This document shows, piece by piece, positions 11,863-22,782 of a DNA stretch of 64,000 nt (positions are counted from its first letter, which is position 1; each line of letters starts with the position of its first letter). This DNA comes from Ramazzottius varieornatus. Its lineage: Eukaryota; Tardigrada; Eutardigrada; Parachela; Ramazzottiidae. Location: assembly GCA_001949185.1 (NCBI GenBank), contig BDGG01000013.1, positions 248,001 through 312,000 of the forward strand, written 5' to 3'. The position numbers and the translations under genes are program-made. The notes under the pieces were generated by a model that searched no databases, was not told the origin of the DNA, and was given only the letters and a program-made list of their open reading frames with translations.

Positions 11863-12473
11863 TACTACTGATGTGACTTCCGGTGGGGAAGACATGTCGC
11901 CGCGACTGAAATGCAGTCTTAAAAATTCTGTATGTGAGTTGTGATCACCAGTCTGATGACGTTAGGACCACAAGTATCTGAGTATCTGTCATTACAAAAC
12001 AGAATGACCATAGGAATATCGAACGAGCTCGGCAAATGAATTAGATTCAGTGAATTCGGCCGTTTTGCCGGGAAAACCATTTTACGGCGAAATTTCCAGC
12101 TCCCGTTCAGGACGGCAGATTCACGTTTCCAACCCTCTGTCTGTGGCTCAGACTCGGTCCTAATCATTTCGACAAAAAAAACACAGGTGCTCAGTAAGAC
12201 ACTGAAGAAATACTAGTTCGGACGTCGACCAATAATCGGGTCAAGATCAACTCAACAAAACGAGCGGTAGCAAGTCAGCTGGACAGGCTGTAACACTGGC
12301 TCTACGGTGGACGACGCAAATTCAGGATTTTCTCCAGTTCTAAGAAGTAACCATTCGCCTTTCTTCCCGATGCTTTGTTGAGAGCTAAGGACATTCGCTA
12401 TCACGAAAACGCATTGGCTCCGTGATCGGCCAGTGACATAGTCTAAATGGACCCTCGTGAATAAAGTTTTTCT
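11863..12473. other. No gene recognised
   Basis: Spacer between the inverted-repeat element and the cysteine-rich ORF. A plus-strand segment at about 12040-12160 could be an upstream coding exon (FGRFAGKTILRRNFQLPF), but no good splice pair links it to the next ORF. Confidence 0.35.
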
Positions 12474-12995
12474 GTGACATTGTTGGACGAGATTTCAAGC
12501 TTACGTTTCCATGAATTGTCATGGAAATTTCTGCGAAACAGAAATCCAGATAGACTGAAAAGACTGAGACTAGTTTCTTCGAAGTTCCAAGAAACATTAC
12601 CTCAAAATTCAGTCTGGTGCGACGTTCAAAAATCTGGATTTGTGCAAAGGAATCCCACCAGAAGTGTGCATATTATTGAAACTACTTTGAACAATCAGCC
12701 GGTTCAAGTCCACCATCGGGACGTCATATTGAAAATGCATTCCCTGATTTACCAGCAGTTTACTTCTCCTGGATTTTCTGACCTCATTCCTCAAGCTTGG
12801 CATTTGTCAGGTTATGTCGACAGGTCCGTAGAATATGTTAACCCCACAGATTTCTGTTTCCAAGGACTGACCGGTCGTTGTGACCATGATAAATGTGAGC
12901 GTTCCTTGCTTCTCAAATGTGGATGGTGTAAAGCTCCTCTATGCTTCCACCACTTTCACGAAGAATATCATTTCTGTAAGATTTACCTTCCGTAA
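12474..12995 (+). CDS. Transposon-type protein with Cys/His-rich C-terminus (partial)
   Basis: An open frame of about 173 codons without a convincing ATG at its 5' end, so it is probably the 3' exon of a longer or truncated gene. The C-terminal half reads MHSLIYQQFTSPGF, then AWHLSGY, then a cluster of C-x4-C, C-x2-C and C-x2-H residues ending CFHHFHEEYHFC. Similar tails end proteins of several invertebrate repeat families, as I recall, but I cannot name the superfamily with confidence. It lies directly left of the mariner relic. Either a captured fragment or the end of a degenerate element. Confidence 0.45.
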   Translation: MTLLDEISSLRFHELSWKFLRNRNPDRLKRLRLVSSKFQETLPQNSVWCDVQKSGFVQRNPTRSVHIIETTLNNQPVQVHHRDVILKMHSLIYQQFTSPGFSDLIPQAWHLSGYVDRSVEYVNPTDFCFQGLTGRCDHDKCERSLLLKCGWCKAPLCFHHFHEEYHFCKIYLP

Positions 12996-13051
12996 CAATC
13001 TGAAGTTGAGTTTCGCATAATACATGAGGTCGATAAAATCAATAGGTGTGG

Positions 13052-14258
13052 GCCGCCCAAATTTTAACGTCACTTCCGGTTCCTGTAGTGTCTTCCAGGA
13101 TTTCATTGCGCGAGCTACGCCTGTTTCAGACGATAGAGCAGACTCTTCTCCATCATTCTATCATGTCAGAATATTTCAGAAAGGCGGAGGACAAGCATAA
13201 TCCCCTCGTGAGTAGAAGATCCTCCAAACGCTTTTTCATCGTTCCTTACAACATCTTACAGAGCTTGGGGGTTACTACCTTATCTGATGCTTCATACGAC
13301 AACCTCACTAAGTCCTGCTTCGTATTCGGACATCTCACTCCGACATAATGCCACATGATATTTCAACCATTCTCGATGGGATTCATATCTGGAGATAACG
13401 GTGGCCACGGAAGAACGGACAATGTACTCTTCTTGAGGTAGGCTTGGACTAGCTTGCCCTTGTGTGACGGTGCGTTATTATGCATGCGAATGACTCGCTT
13501 CTTCTTTTTGCGGCGTTCTTTGATCTCGAAGATCTTCGGCATTACTTTCTTGGCAAGCAGCACCTAATAGCTGAGGCGGTTGATGGATCCGTCTACAATG
13601 AAGAACGAAAACGGTCCATCCCGAGTAATCGCTTCATGGCACGTAACGCTGAAGCGCCCAGGCGAGACTTTTCTTCGGAAGTCCGAGTCGTAGCGACTTT
13701 CCCTGAGAAAAAGCCTAATCTGAACATAACTAGATTTAGTAGCTGATACAGTAATCTTTTCTACATTTCTGCGCATGAAACATGACGCCTGTACTTACAG
13801 TATGCCGTCCATAGTCAAACTTGGCACTAGCTTCATCGCTCAAAACAACGTAGTTCAGGTAGTACTTGTCCTTCTCCAGCTTCTTCAGCATATCCAGAGC
13901 ACAAATTACGCGCATGGTCCGAAGGTGAAACGTCAATTGGTTTTTCACAGTAGTAACAAGCCTGGCCTGGTACTTCCGCAGACGACGTTGGACGGTACGC
14001 AAACTGATCTTGATTTCTTCTCCGGTACGAGCTTGTTCACATTCAGCCGCGACTTTTCCAAGTCTGCTGGCACGCCAGTTACGAGCTTCACGGTTGTGGC
14101 CAAGATGTTGCCTGGTGTCCTCAAAATGGTCCGAAGTCTTTCGTGAATTTCATTTCTTCTTTGCGAAGTCACCACTCAAACTTCGACGCTTCAGGAGATC
14201 AAACGGCCACGTTCGAGAATGTCCAAAGTAACGTCAAATTTTGCTCCTGCTGAGATTA
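13052..14258 (-). mobile_element. Tc1/mariner element, decayed
   Basis: Weak terminal inverted repeats: CCCAAATTTTAACGTCACTT at about 13056 and, from the other strand, GCAAAATTTGACGTTACTTT at about 14250. They bracket a minus-strand mariner-type transposase relic. Length about 1.2 kb is normal for the family. Confidence 0.65.
13195..14175 (-). pseudogene. Tc1/mariner transposase pseudogene
   Basis: Reads from 14175 downward. The N-terminal region has helix-turn-helix character (RTVQRRLRKYQARL at about 14000-13960). Then VVLSDEASAKFDYG marks the first catalytic Asp region, and HNNAPSHKGK and LPWPPLSPDMNPIEN mark the second Asp and the final acid of the DDE/D triad. The frame has an in-frame TAG at about 13563, a TGA right after MNPIENG, a TAA further on, and frame changes in the N-terminal half. 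All three stop codons occur, so this is ordinary decay and not codon reassignment. No active product is expected. Confidence 0.85.
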
Positions 14259-14701
14259 TTTTCTCGCACTCTCCTAACTGCTTTCACCACCACGTCATTC
14301 ACCCTGTACCCTCGACTCCTCCTAAATTCTATCGCAGAACACGATGACAAAGGTAGCAATAGATATCGCAGAAAAGATCACACGAAGACTCCCGGTATCA
14401 CAAAGGGAATTTTGTTGCGTCTTTTACTGCTCCAAACTGCCCCTCACGCGTCTACTAGACACCTTGCGTTTTGGGCAGAAGAATTTAACAAACGCTCACT
14501 AAGGATTTTTGAAAATCCTAGTTCAAAAATCCCTTCGCTGAAGCCTTTCAGAGGTTGCGGAATGCGCGGCCAAATGACCGACAAACGAGCTGTAAAGTTG
14601 ATATAAGAATTTAAGATTCAGCACACAACAAAGAAACTCGTGCCGTTATTCTGTTTCTGTTGCTCGTTTCGTATTCTAGAACTTGCTTTGTGTTTTTCGA
14701 T

Positions 14702-15878
14702 ATGGATAAGAAGTTACTTGTGATCATGTGTGAGGAAGGGGGCATCGACGAGGAAGAGCTGGTTATTCTGGGACGTTTGACAGACCAAGCCAAGATGCGA
14801 CCGGGAGATTTCGACCTCTACAAGCTGTCTCGCCAAGACTGCCTGGAAGACTTCCGCTTTTCCAGCCATCAACTTGAGATACTAAAGGAAGCTCTTGAGT
14901 TTCCGGATATTATGTATACCGACGCTCAGCATGTCAGTCCGGGAATGGAAGCCCTGTGTATTCTGCTAGGCGACTTGCTTACCCTAACCGTCTTTGTAAT
15001 TTGGAGGAATTGTTCGGAAGAAACCGCAGCATTTCATCTCGCTGCTTCAACCAGAGCCTAAAACACGTCCATGATAAATTCTGTTGGCGTCTGAGTACTC
15101 TCGTACTGCCTTCGATAAGCTCAAATACATTGAGTTTGTGGGCCGAGGCGGTCTCGCAGAAGGGTTCTCCGTACGACAGATGTGCGGGGTTTGTAGACGG
15201 GACCAACATTGAGATCTGTCGGTAAGCTACGAACAGCCTCTATTCTTGCTTTGAGATCCTATGTGAACCGTAACTGCGTCGCATAGGCCTCTGGACTATG
15301 CGACGCAGAATATTTGCTACACCGGGCATAAGAAAGAACATGGTTTGAAGTATACCGGAGTGATGGCACCTTGTGGCGTCATGTACCTGATGTGCGGTCC
15401 TGAACCAGGAAGCTTCCATGATGCCAAACTACTCTACAGAAGTGAAATTCTTAATATGATGAAAGAGAGCAGGACTTGGACAACCACTCCGGAAACCGGA
15501 TACCACCTGTACGGCGACCAGGCCTACAAGTCCACACCCCAAGTAGTCGGTCCTGTAAGGTACAATGCTTCTCCGTTAGAAACTGCTTGCAATGCGGCAA
15601 TGAAGACGCTTCGGATTTCCGTTGAATGGGGTTCTGGGAAGATCGGAAACCTGTCTGCCTTGAATAACTATCCGGAAGACTTAAAGCTGGGTCTCCAGCC
15701 TCTCGGAATGTACTTTCGAGTAGCCACTTTACTGACGAACTGTCACACTTGCCTGAATAGTTCACAAACATCCAACTACATTGCGGTAGAACCGCCGACA
15801 CTCGCGGAGTACTTGGAGAACTATCCCGAAGATCACATCGATAACTACAAACGAGGTAAGGCTGTAAAAGAGGCATGA
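14702..15878 (+). CDS. PIF/Harbinger transposase (HARBI1-like), one apparent frameshift
   Basis: DDE nuclease of the PIF/Harbinger superfamily. The ATG at 14702 gives MDKKLLVIMCEEGG. The first part ends in GMEALCILL at about 14970, where the frame must shift by one base to continue as RRLAYPNRLCNLEELFGRN. The next exon part ends at FVDGTNIEICR (15222), followed by a short GT-AG intron to about 15286, then PLDYATQNICY. Catalytic residues are visible: Asp in FVDGTN, Asp in HLYGDQAY, Glu in ISVEWGSGK. A typical C-terminus follows to the stop at 15876-15878. The frameshift may be a real lesion or a sequencing error; the rest is intact. It faces the accessory gene at 15883-16844 tail to tail, the usual two-gene plan of this superfamily. 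Confidence 0.88.
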
Positions 15879-15882
15879 GATC

Positions 15883-16844
15883 ACTTCTTGCTCAACATTA
15901 CATCGCGCATCAAATCAAACTGTCTATCCCGCTCTTCTTTTTCCAGCTGGAATCGCTTTTCTCTCCCTTCCTTCTCTAGTTCGAACCGTCAAGCCTTGTC
16001 CGCGTCCTCCATCCGCAGTTTTTCCCGATCGAATTCAAGGAACTCTCGTCGGATGCTTCGTTCCGCGGCATTATCGAGCATAGTGTCTCGATGCATCTCC
16101 ATCTTCATATCTAGCTCCTTAAGCTGCTGTATCTTCTTACCTTCCAGATATTCATCGACTGGTTCTACTTTACGTTTTCTGAATGGTGCTGCTGGCTTCT
16201 TAGGGCTAGACTTCTTTGGGACTGACGAACTGGACTCGTTTCCACTGACCGTTTCTACATCTATAAACAGAATCAAAACGCTATTTACATGTGTAAGTTT
16301 GAAAGTCAATCAACGATAAGCCCAATCAATCAACACTCGCCGTTACCCGGTTCAACCCGCGCCCTCATAGTTATCAGAGCATCATTCTGAATGGCTTGTG
16401 TCAGCTGTTTATTTTGCCCCTCTTTCTCCTTCTCGGCATTCGCGTGTTTGCTGTGAAGTCTTCACATTCGATCAGGCTGTAGAGAAGGCTATCAGCTTCG
16501 GTTAGGTTCGACGAGCCCGCTCCAGTAACTTTCTTGTCAACCCCGACGCGGCGTGCCTTCATCAGAATTCTGACTCTTTACCTGCAACGGCAATCGTCGA
16601 AGATCTCCCCTTCGAACAGGGCTGTCACGTCCACCGCAATCAAACTCCAACTGTCCTTCCGCTTGTTCACGGTATAACGGAAAGGATTCTCCTTGTTGGT
16701 CAAGCGCAATAGCTCCAAGTCCATTTGCAGCTGACGGTCGACTGCTCTCTTTGCTGCGGCTTCTTTCTCTGACTTCTCGGCCTCTTTCTCAGCAGCAAGT
16801 CTCTTTGGCGGTCTTCCCCGTTTCTTCTTCACTTCCGTCGCCAT
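15883..16844 (-). CDS. PIF/Harbinger accessory Myb/SANT-like DNA-binding protein
   Basis: Partner ORF of the Harbinger element. Exon 1 starts at ATG 16844 (MATEVKKKRGRPPKRL) with an AT-hook-like basic start and a charged helix. It ends at a GT donor just after CRCR (about 16578). A following segment (about 16570-16430) reads ILMKARRVGVDKKVTGAG, fitting the Myb/SANT-like region. The last exon (about 16270-15883) is basic and then a long coiled coil (REFLEFDREKLRMED). One in-frame TGA interrupts it at about 15986, after which the same frame runs to a stop at about 15883. By family knowledge this protein helps the transposase enter the nucleus and bind terminal repeats. No terminal repeats could be fixed by eye. 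Confidence 0.7.
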
Positions 16845-16849
16845 TTTTG

Positions 16850-17557
16850 ATCTAAGTAAGGGAAACCAGCACGCGATACCAGGTTTAAGAACGAAGAAAA
16901 GTTATAATGATTCAGAGAAATCTCAATGGCATAGATACAGTGCAGTTTGCTCAGTAGTAATCTGCCCACCAAGTTAAAAAAGGGCTGGCCAAGAAGCATT
17001 TTGATTGCCTGATTGACCGGAGTGGTAGCCCCGCATTGCCCGGACACGGATTACGCTCTTCAATGCTTTCTGCCAGCCAGAGTATTACTGAAGACAACTC
17101 GGGCAAGTTTCTAATCAACGGGTGATTTTCTTCGTGATTCACGAACGAAGTCCCCCTTCGTTTCGTGAATTGCGAAGCGAATTATTAATGTTGAATCTTT
17201 AAACATTTCTAAATGCAATCGTTTTGGCCCGACTGTCGTTTGTTCAAACCATCTGTGCAAAACGCAATGTGTCTATTGTCATGTTTCAAGCTAGTCGGGG
17301 AACTCCCTCTCACAGTCTCGGACATGCCTCGAAAGTCTCGGTTTTACGCCACGCTGAACCCCAGATCAGTTACTTCTTACGAACCAAAACTTGATTGATG
17401 CATTCAGAACTTGTGATGAACCTGATGACTTGATCAGTTCGTCCACCTGCTACAAGTCCGAATTTCACATGTTCCACTGTTTTAGTTTATGCGCAGATTC
17501 CACTATTTTCTCAACCTTTTAGATGGAGCTGAAGACCCAGTTTAGCTCTGTTCGAAG
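16850..17557. other. No gene; local palindrome
   Basis: No coding exon recognised. A GTGATTCACGAACGAAG / CTTCGTTTCGTGAATTGC pair at about 17130-17176 forms an imperfect hairpin. Part of the PIF/Harbinger right end may lie here. Confidence 0.35.
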
Positions 17558-17845
17558 ATCGACCGTATATACAGTCCTGCCTGCGAGATGTGACAGTTCA
17601 AACGCCTGGTTTTAGTTCTGGACGGTTCGTATGTACACGAAGCTACGCGCCATTCTGTTTGCAAGAGAACAGTCAGCTGATCGGATGTCCGCTTGATTAC
17701 TTGATCACGTCAAGCTAGAACCGGGCGTCGATCAGCTGATCGTGCTGCGCAGTGTATGGCGAGCAAGCCCGTGGAAAATCGCTGTTTAATGGCAGAAGGA
17801 GCGATTGTCACATCTCGCAGGCAGGACTGTAACGGGAAAATCGAC
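17558..17845. repeat. Inverted-repeat MITE-like element
   Basis: Arms of about 38 bp: ACAGTCCTGCCTGCGAGATG followed by TGACA at 17571, and the reverse complement at 17807-17835. The interior contains two copies of the word TCAGCTGATCG around 17675-17740. No coding capacity. Size about 290 bp. Confidence 0.7.
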
Positions 17846-18031
17846 AGTAGTACTGCATGTCGAAAATAAGGAAATACAACCAAAACTGGGCAAAACCGAC
17901 GACAAATGATAAAGAAAATAGCAGATGAGTCTGGTTTCTGCATTTCTTACAGAGCCCGCAGACAAGCGGATACCACCCGAATCAAAATAGGCCAAGTTCT
18001 TCCGATTAACACGAGATAACGAAACTTATAG

Positions 18032-21000
18032 CTATTCAGATTCTTCTTCGGACTCCGGAGTAACTTTCCCATGTTTAACCCTCTGATGTTCTTCCAGCCT
18101 TTCCTGACTATTGTACTGTCGATGGCAGATACCACACACCACCGCATCCGCGTAGGACTTGGCTACCTTTTCCGAACGCTCCTTGAACCTGTACTGTCTG
18201 TCTGGATTGTGCAGTCGCTTCTGGTGAGCTTCGAACAGTGGCTTCTGCTTGAAGCGTCGTCCGCAGATCTCACAGGCGTAGTCAAAGGCATCATAGTGAA
18301 CCTTCTGATGCCTATCCAACGCACCTAAAAACAAATTCGAATCAAAATTTCCCACCTGAGACAGAAAACGAGACCCGTTTATCAAACGGGAGTTCGGCAA
18401 CCAAACTCAGTACGATTCTTTTCCAACTGGCGCGCGTTTGCAGTGTCATTGGCTGGAAGCGTGCGATACTAGGGAACCTCGATAGGACTGCTTTCCCAAG
18501 TGACAAGCATGTTTACGATGTTACTGTATTCCCCCGACATCTCCGCGAAGCCTGATACTCATGGCGCCCCCTACGAAACGTACTTGACGTACGGTGGAAG
18601 GGCAAGCATGTATGGATGACGTACGTCCTGTAGGTGGCGCCACGAGCAACGGGGTTCGCGAAGATATCGGCGGAATACAGTACTACCTGTACACGTGCGC
18701 CACTTGAAAAACGATCTTGTCACGTTTTTCGCCTAGGTCAGCCATTCAGTTTCGAGCAAAGAAGACAAATGAACGTACCATTATTCTTGAAGGGTTTCTG
18801 GCAGACATCACAGACGACCTTTGTGGTTTTGTGTTGCTGTTTCATGTGACGAATGAGAATGAGCCAGCTGGAAAAGACCTTGGGACAAAGCCGGCAAGGG
18901 AAGTTGCTGTCGACGCGGTGGGTCTCGCCATGAATGTTTAGGTTGAGGCCTCCTTTGAAGCTCTCGAGGCAGACTGGACACTCGAAGCCCTTCCTCATTC
19001 CATGTTGCTACAAAAGGAAAACTGTTCAGCAAGCATTCGAATAAGAATGAACAATCTTAAGAAAAACCTTTTAACCGGTAAAATGGTTCTTCAAGCAGTT
19101 CAAGTAGAAACCGGGGGCTCTGCCGTTCAGCGTAGCAGCTGAAAACATGGGTTCTATTACAAGGTTCCATACTAGAGAATTTATGGTTCTTCCACCTTTC
19201 TGCGGTTTCTCTTTCAAAATAAAGCAATAAGAAGAAAGGCAGATATCGTTAGGCTGGTACTTACGAAATTTTCATGAGACCTCATAGCCGCCGTCGTGAA
19301 GAAGGTCTTGTCACACTGGTTACACTTGACGGTCTTCTCGGCCTCGCCACTGTGGAGTCTTTGAACATGAGTGACCAAGTACTTTTCGCCGGCGAACTCC
19401 TTCCCACACGTCTCGCACTTCACGCCGCCAGTCCGACCTTTCCTGTCCTTGCGGTTGTGCTGTCGTTCATGGCTCTTGACGTGCTCCACTAAAGCATCCC
19501 AGTCGGGCAATTCGGACTCGCAGCCCGGGCAGCTCTTCGGTCCATCACCTACAGAATAAATGGAGGAATATAGGAATATCCTTCAACTTCGCACATGCAT
19601 ACACTCTAACAGTGACTCTATCGTACAATATTGTACGTATCTGTAAGGAAACAAGCTAAATCTGTCCAGTCAAGTGCCCGTATACATCGGCCCATTTAAC
19701 TATTGCGGGTCACGGTATGCAGGTACGTGAGAGAAACAATCGTCGCCTACCTGCAGACGTCCAACGCTTCTCTCCGAGCACATGGAACAGTACACAAGTA
19801 CGCAACGAGTCTTCCTAACCCTCCATTTAGTCTGATCCTAGCATAATATTCCTAACACAAAAACTCACCTCTGAATTCTTCCGGTACTTCGTTTCCATGT
19901 TTCGTTTCATGGATGGACAACAGCCCAGGTATGCGGAAGTGCGCGCTACAGTCCTGTTCGGGACACTTGTACCGATACCGCATGTTACTCGCGAGCAACT
20001 TGCTCGCCGTCGGTAACTTCTCCGCGCTCTCCAGCAGATGCTGCTTCTCCATGATCGGCTGCTTCGACCCTCCCCCTCTTGGCGTCCCCACAGGTATCTC
20101 CACCAACGCCCCAAAGAGGTCTACCTTATGAACCTTCACCGAAGCCCTCTTTTTCCGGTCCTTCGTCGGCGTTTCCTCCCCCGCTTCTACTACGGCTGCC
20201 GGAGGCAACGTCAAGTCTTTCGCTTTCGAAGGACGCGCCTCAAGCCTTCTTAAGTGCGGCCTACTTAAGATCCTTCGTTCTCGGGTTCGCCTGGGCATAA
20301 CTGGCTGAGGCTCGTCCGTCGATAAAAAATCACTCATTTGGAACTCATCAGCGGAAGTATTCGCTTCTGTGATTCTAACCACAGGTAGGTTCATTTCCCT
20401 GTCAATGGTTTGTGTGATAGCAAGCTGTAAAGCTTCGAATGGCTTCTCTTCCATGTTACCCAAGTCATGTTCGATGGAGTACCCAGGCTCGTTTCCGGTC
20501 TGAATATGCCTGATGGAGGATATCTGCTCTGGAAGTGAGTGGTTGAACTGCTGTAACTGAGCTAGCTGTGCTACTGCTTCTGCGATCTCTTTCTCGTCTG
20601 AGGAAGTTTGGTCTGGGTTGGGTTGGATACTGACAGTGGAAGTGAGGTTTCTGCGTGGTCGGCCTCGCTTTCGTGGAGGTTCACTTCTCTGTGTCGGAAT
20701 TATTTTTCCCTCCGTGCTTTTATCTGTCTCGTAAGTGGGAGAAAAACTTCCTTCCTCAAGCTCGTGATGTGCTGTGGGTGTAAAGGTGTCGGCTGAAGCC
20801 AGACTCTCCATGTCGACATCGATATCTTTCTCGAGGGGAATTTGTGTGATGTTGACAATTGGAATGATTGTTTGTCGGTTATTCGGCAACATTGTACCGA
20901 CATGAGTGTCGGGCGACACCATCCCGATCGCTTTTGCGTACTAAACATAACAAGTTGATTGAAAGATCATCTTCGGAATTGTTGGTTTCTTGGGCCGCTC

Positions 21001-21848
21001 GGTAAAACTGGTTTCCCAATTGACGCACGTGTTCGCTTGTAACGTGCGTCACTTAGCCGAGGTCCCAAATCTCTATAGTATTTTGATAACGAACTTTACC
21101 TGAAGGGAATATCCAACGATAAGTTCGTCTCCTTCCACGAGCGTCTTCAATGCCGTGAAGTACACATGTGCTCCGTGCTGGTAGGCCATCAGGTTGACTT
21201 TGCTTGGATCGTCGGAGAGTCGAACGTACATCATCCAGTTGCAGTGGGCGTCGGAAGTCAGCCGATAGTGCATCACCGTTGACCCAACGATTCGGTTTCC
21301 GTCGACGATTCCTCCTTCCACCACCAAACCAAAGTTAAAAGCTCGGGTGGAAGTTGCTTTCGCTTGAATCAAGGTGCCAACCAACGGTCCGAAGATCGTT
21401 TCACCAGGAATGGATGTCTTGGCGAAGACACCTTTGCCATGCTCGTAATCTGCAATAGCGAAAAAACCACAGTTCCAGTCGACTGCAGAAAGGGGCGTGG
21501 TTTGAGATGAGCAAGACGATATGCGCATGCACAGAACGAACGTGCGATTGGACGCAACGGGATAAATGACCGCATGACGTCACAGATGCTGGCGCACAGT
21601 AGACCAGTAGCACCATCACAGAGCACAATTCACTACGTACCGTCTACGCTTTCCTGCCCAACGTCCCGTAATTCCAGCTGTTCAGGAAGAGTAGCGATCG
21701 CCTTTGGCGGTAAGGCTCGATCGGCGATTGTAAGTCTGGAATGCGATACACAAGGTCCATCCTCGAAAAGAGAGCACTGGTCACATCCTGAAGACGAAAA
21801 CCAGTTTGAATAAATTTGGGTAATGGAAGACATTGCGATTACCGCCAT
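18032..21848 (-). CDS. PR/SET-domain C2H2 zinc-finger protein (PRDM10/15-like)
   Basis: Likely nuclear chromatin regulator. Minus-strand exons 21641-21787 (or to ATG 21848), 21100-21449, 19869-20940, 19265-19548, 18779-19007, 18032-18324; GT-AG borders and phases agree, about 792 codons from 21787. The first exon has GCDQCSLFEDGPCVSH, the Cys pair that precedes the PR domain in PRDM10/15. The PR/SET domain follows: KGVFAKTSIPGETIFGP, then NWMMYVR and DELIVGYS. Next come a disordered region, an AT-hook (RKRGRPRRN) and about nine C2H2 fingers, two of them split by introns. The true start is unsettled: ATG 21848 is in frame, but a strong acceptor at 21788 suggests an upstream exon that I could not find. 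Which PRDM class it belongs to needs a tree; PRDM10 is my best guess. Confidence 0.85.
18405..18482. repeat. Palindromic CCAAGTGGCGCA-family repeat (degenerate copy)
   Basis: CCAACTGGCGCGCGTTTGC, then GTCATTGGCTGG, then AAGCGTGCGATACT. Same layout as the intronic family described at 33060-33352. Located in a PR/SET gene intron. Confidence 0.6.
18533..18681. repeat. Palindromic MITE in an intron of the PR/SET gene
   Basis: About 150 bp, nearly a full palindrome. One end reads TACTGTATTCCCCCGACATC and the other, reverse-complemented, TACTGTATTCCGCCGATATC; both then share CGCGAA and GGCGCC blocks. It lies in the intron between exons 18032-18324 and 18779-19007. The TACTGTATT start resembles the terminus of the element at 22130-22782. 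Confidence 0.75.
19660..19765. repeat. GTATGCAGGT-family inverted repeat
   Basis: GGTATGCAGGTACGTGAGAG and a GCCTACCTGCAGACG arm lie in the PR/SET intron 19549-19868. Related copies occur at 39195-39360, 47925-48000 and 55115-55180. Confidence 0.55.
20990..21065. repeat. Palindromic CCAAGTGGCGCA-family repeat
   Basis: CCCAATTGACGCACGTGTTC and AACGTGCGTCACTTAGC, flanked by GCCGCTCGGTAAAACTGG, in the PR/SET intron 20941-21099. Confidence 0.6.
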
Positions 21849-22129
21849 GATAAGCTAGACTTTTCTCTCCTACTTGGTGGTCCTGAATGGTTGGCATCTG
21901 GCTCCAGCGAAGTATTTCCGTCTTGCTCCATCCTTGAAAATGCTCGCGATCGAATATACGCACAGAAAACGAACGTGAAGCTGAATGAAGCTTTGATAAT
22001 CGCAAAAACTTTATTAAACTTTCTACAGTACTACCGGAACTGACTAGAGACATGCAGCAGCCTGCCATGGTGCATGGCGATCCATAGGGTTGTCAGGAAT
22101 TTCGCTGTGAACAATCCAACAATCTGGCT

Positions 22130-22782
22130 ACTGTATTACCTCTAAGGTTTCGCGCAGTCACGTGACAGATCAGTGAATTACACCCGGGGCCCGCGATTCT
22201 AGAACCACCGGGAATATTCCGTGCGGACAAGCGACGGTCTGACGGGATGTCACAAGTCCCATGGAAGAATGGAAAGGAGCTAGTGTGGGACGTGACAGTT
22301 GTCGACACGCTGGCTCAGATGAACGTTGTCGATTCGTCGAGGAGAGCAGGATCGGCTGCGGAAGAAGCTGAAAAGAGGAAGAAGGCAAAGTATGTTGACA
22401 TCGGCCAGCAGTTCTCCTTTTATCCAGTCGGACTGGAGACCTTTGGACCGTGGGGACCTTCAGCAACAGAACTTTTTGAGACAGTTGGCAAAAAGATGCT
22501 TGAGATAACTGGCGAGGCTCGTTCTTTACAATTTTTTAAACAGCGCGTGTCTATTGACATTCAGCGTGTTTTTCTGTTATTTCAACTGTTAAAGATCAGA
22601 AAGGTCTTGGTGAGGTGTTTTTGGTTTTGGATGTTAAATACGGAAAATCTATACAGTAAGCTTTTGACGTGTTTTTCCTTGTTTAGATTTGTCTTTCTGC
22701 CTTTTGGAAACTGAATATTATCTTGAATAAAATATTTACTGGCCTGTCACGTGACTACGCGAAACCTTAGAGGTAATACAGT
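22130..22782. mobile_element. Inverted-repeat element carrying a retroelement-type ORF fragment
   Basis: Terminal inverted repeats of about 39 bp with one mismatch: ACTGTATTACCTCTAAGG then TTTCGCGCAGTCACGTGACAG at 22130-22168, and the reverse complement at 22744-22782. The element is 653 bp. It encloses an ORF on the plus strand unrelated to any transposase I know. Near-identical ends indicate recent mobility. Confidence 0.8.
22247..22714 (+). pseudogene. Fragment of a reverse-transcriptase-associated ORF
   Basis: A 155-codon open frame. Its first about 105 residues contain PWKNGKELVWDVTVVDTLA, then FYPVGLETFGPWGPSA and FKQRVSIDIQR. As I recall, this block often follows reverse transcriptase domains in invertebrate repeat-encoded proteins (pattern PW+.G+.L.WD.T..DTLA and ..Q R.SIAIQRG). 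The RT itself is absent. The downstream 50 residues are low-complexity and probably not coding. It is either cargo picked up by the inverted-repeat element or the relic into which one end inserted. Confidence 0.55.

Noticed and set aside
13195-16000. Possible reassigned stop codons in transposon genes
   Set aside because: TAA, TAG and TGA all interrupt the transposon frames, and host genes here end in TAA, TAG and TGA, so the standard code holds.
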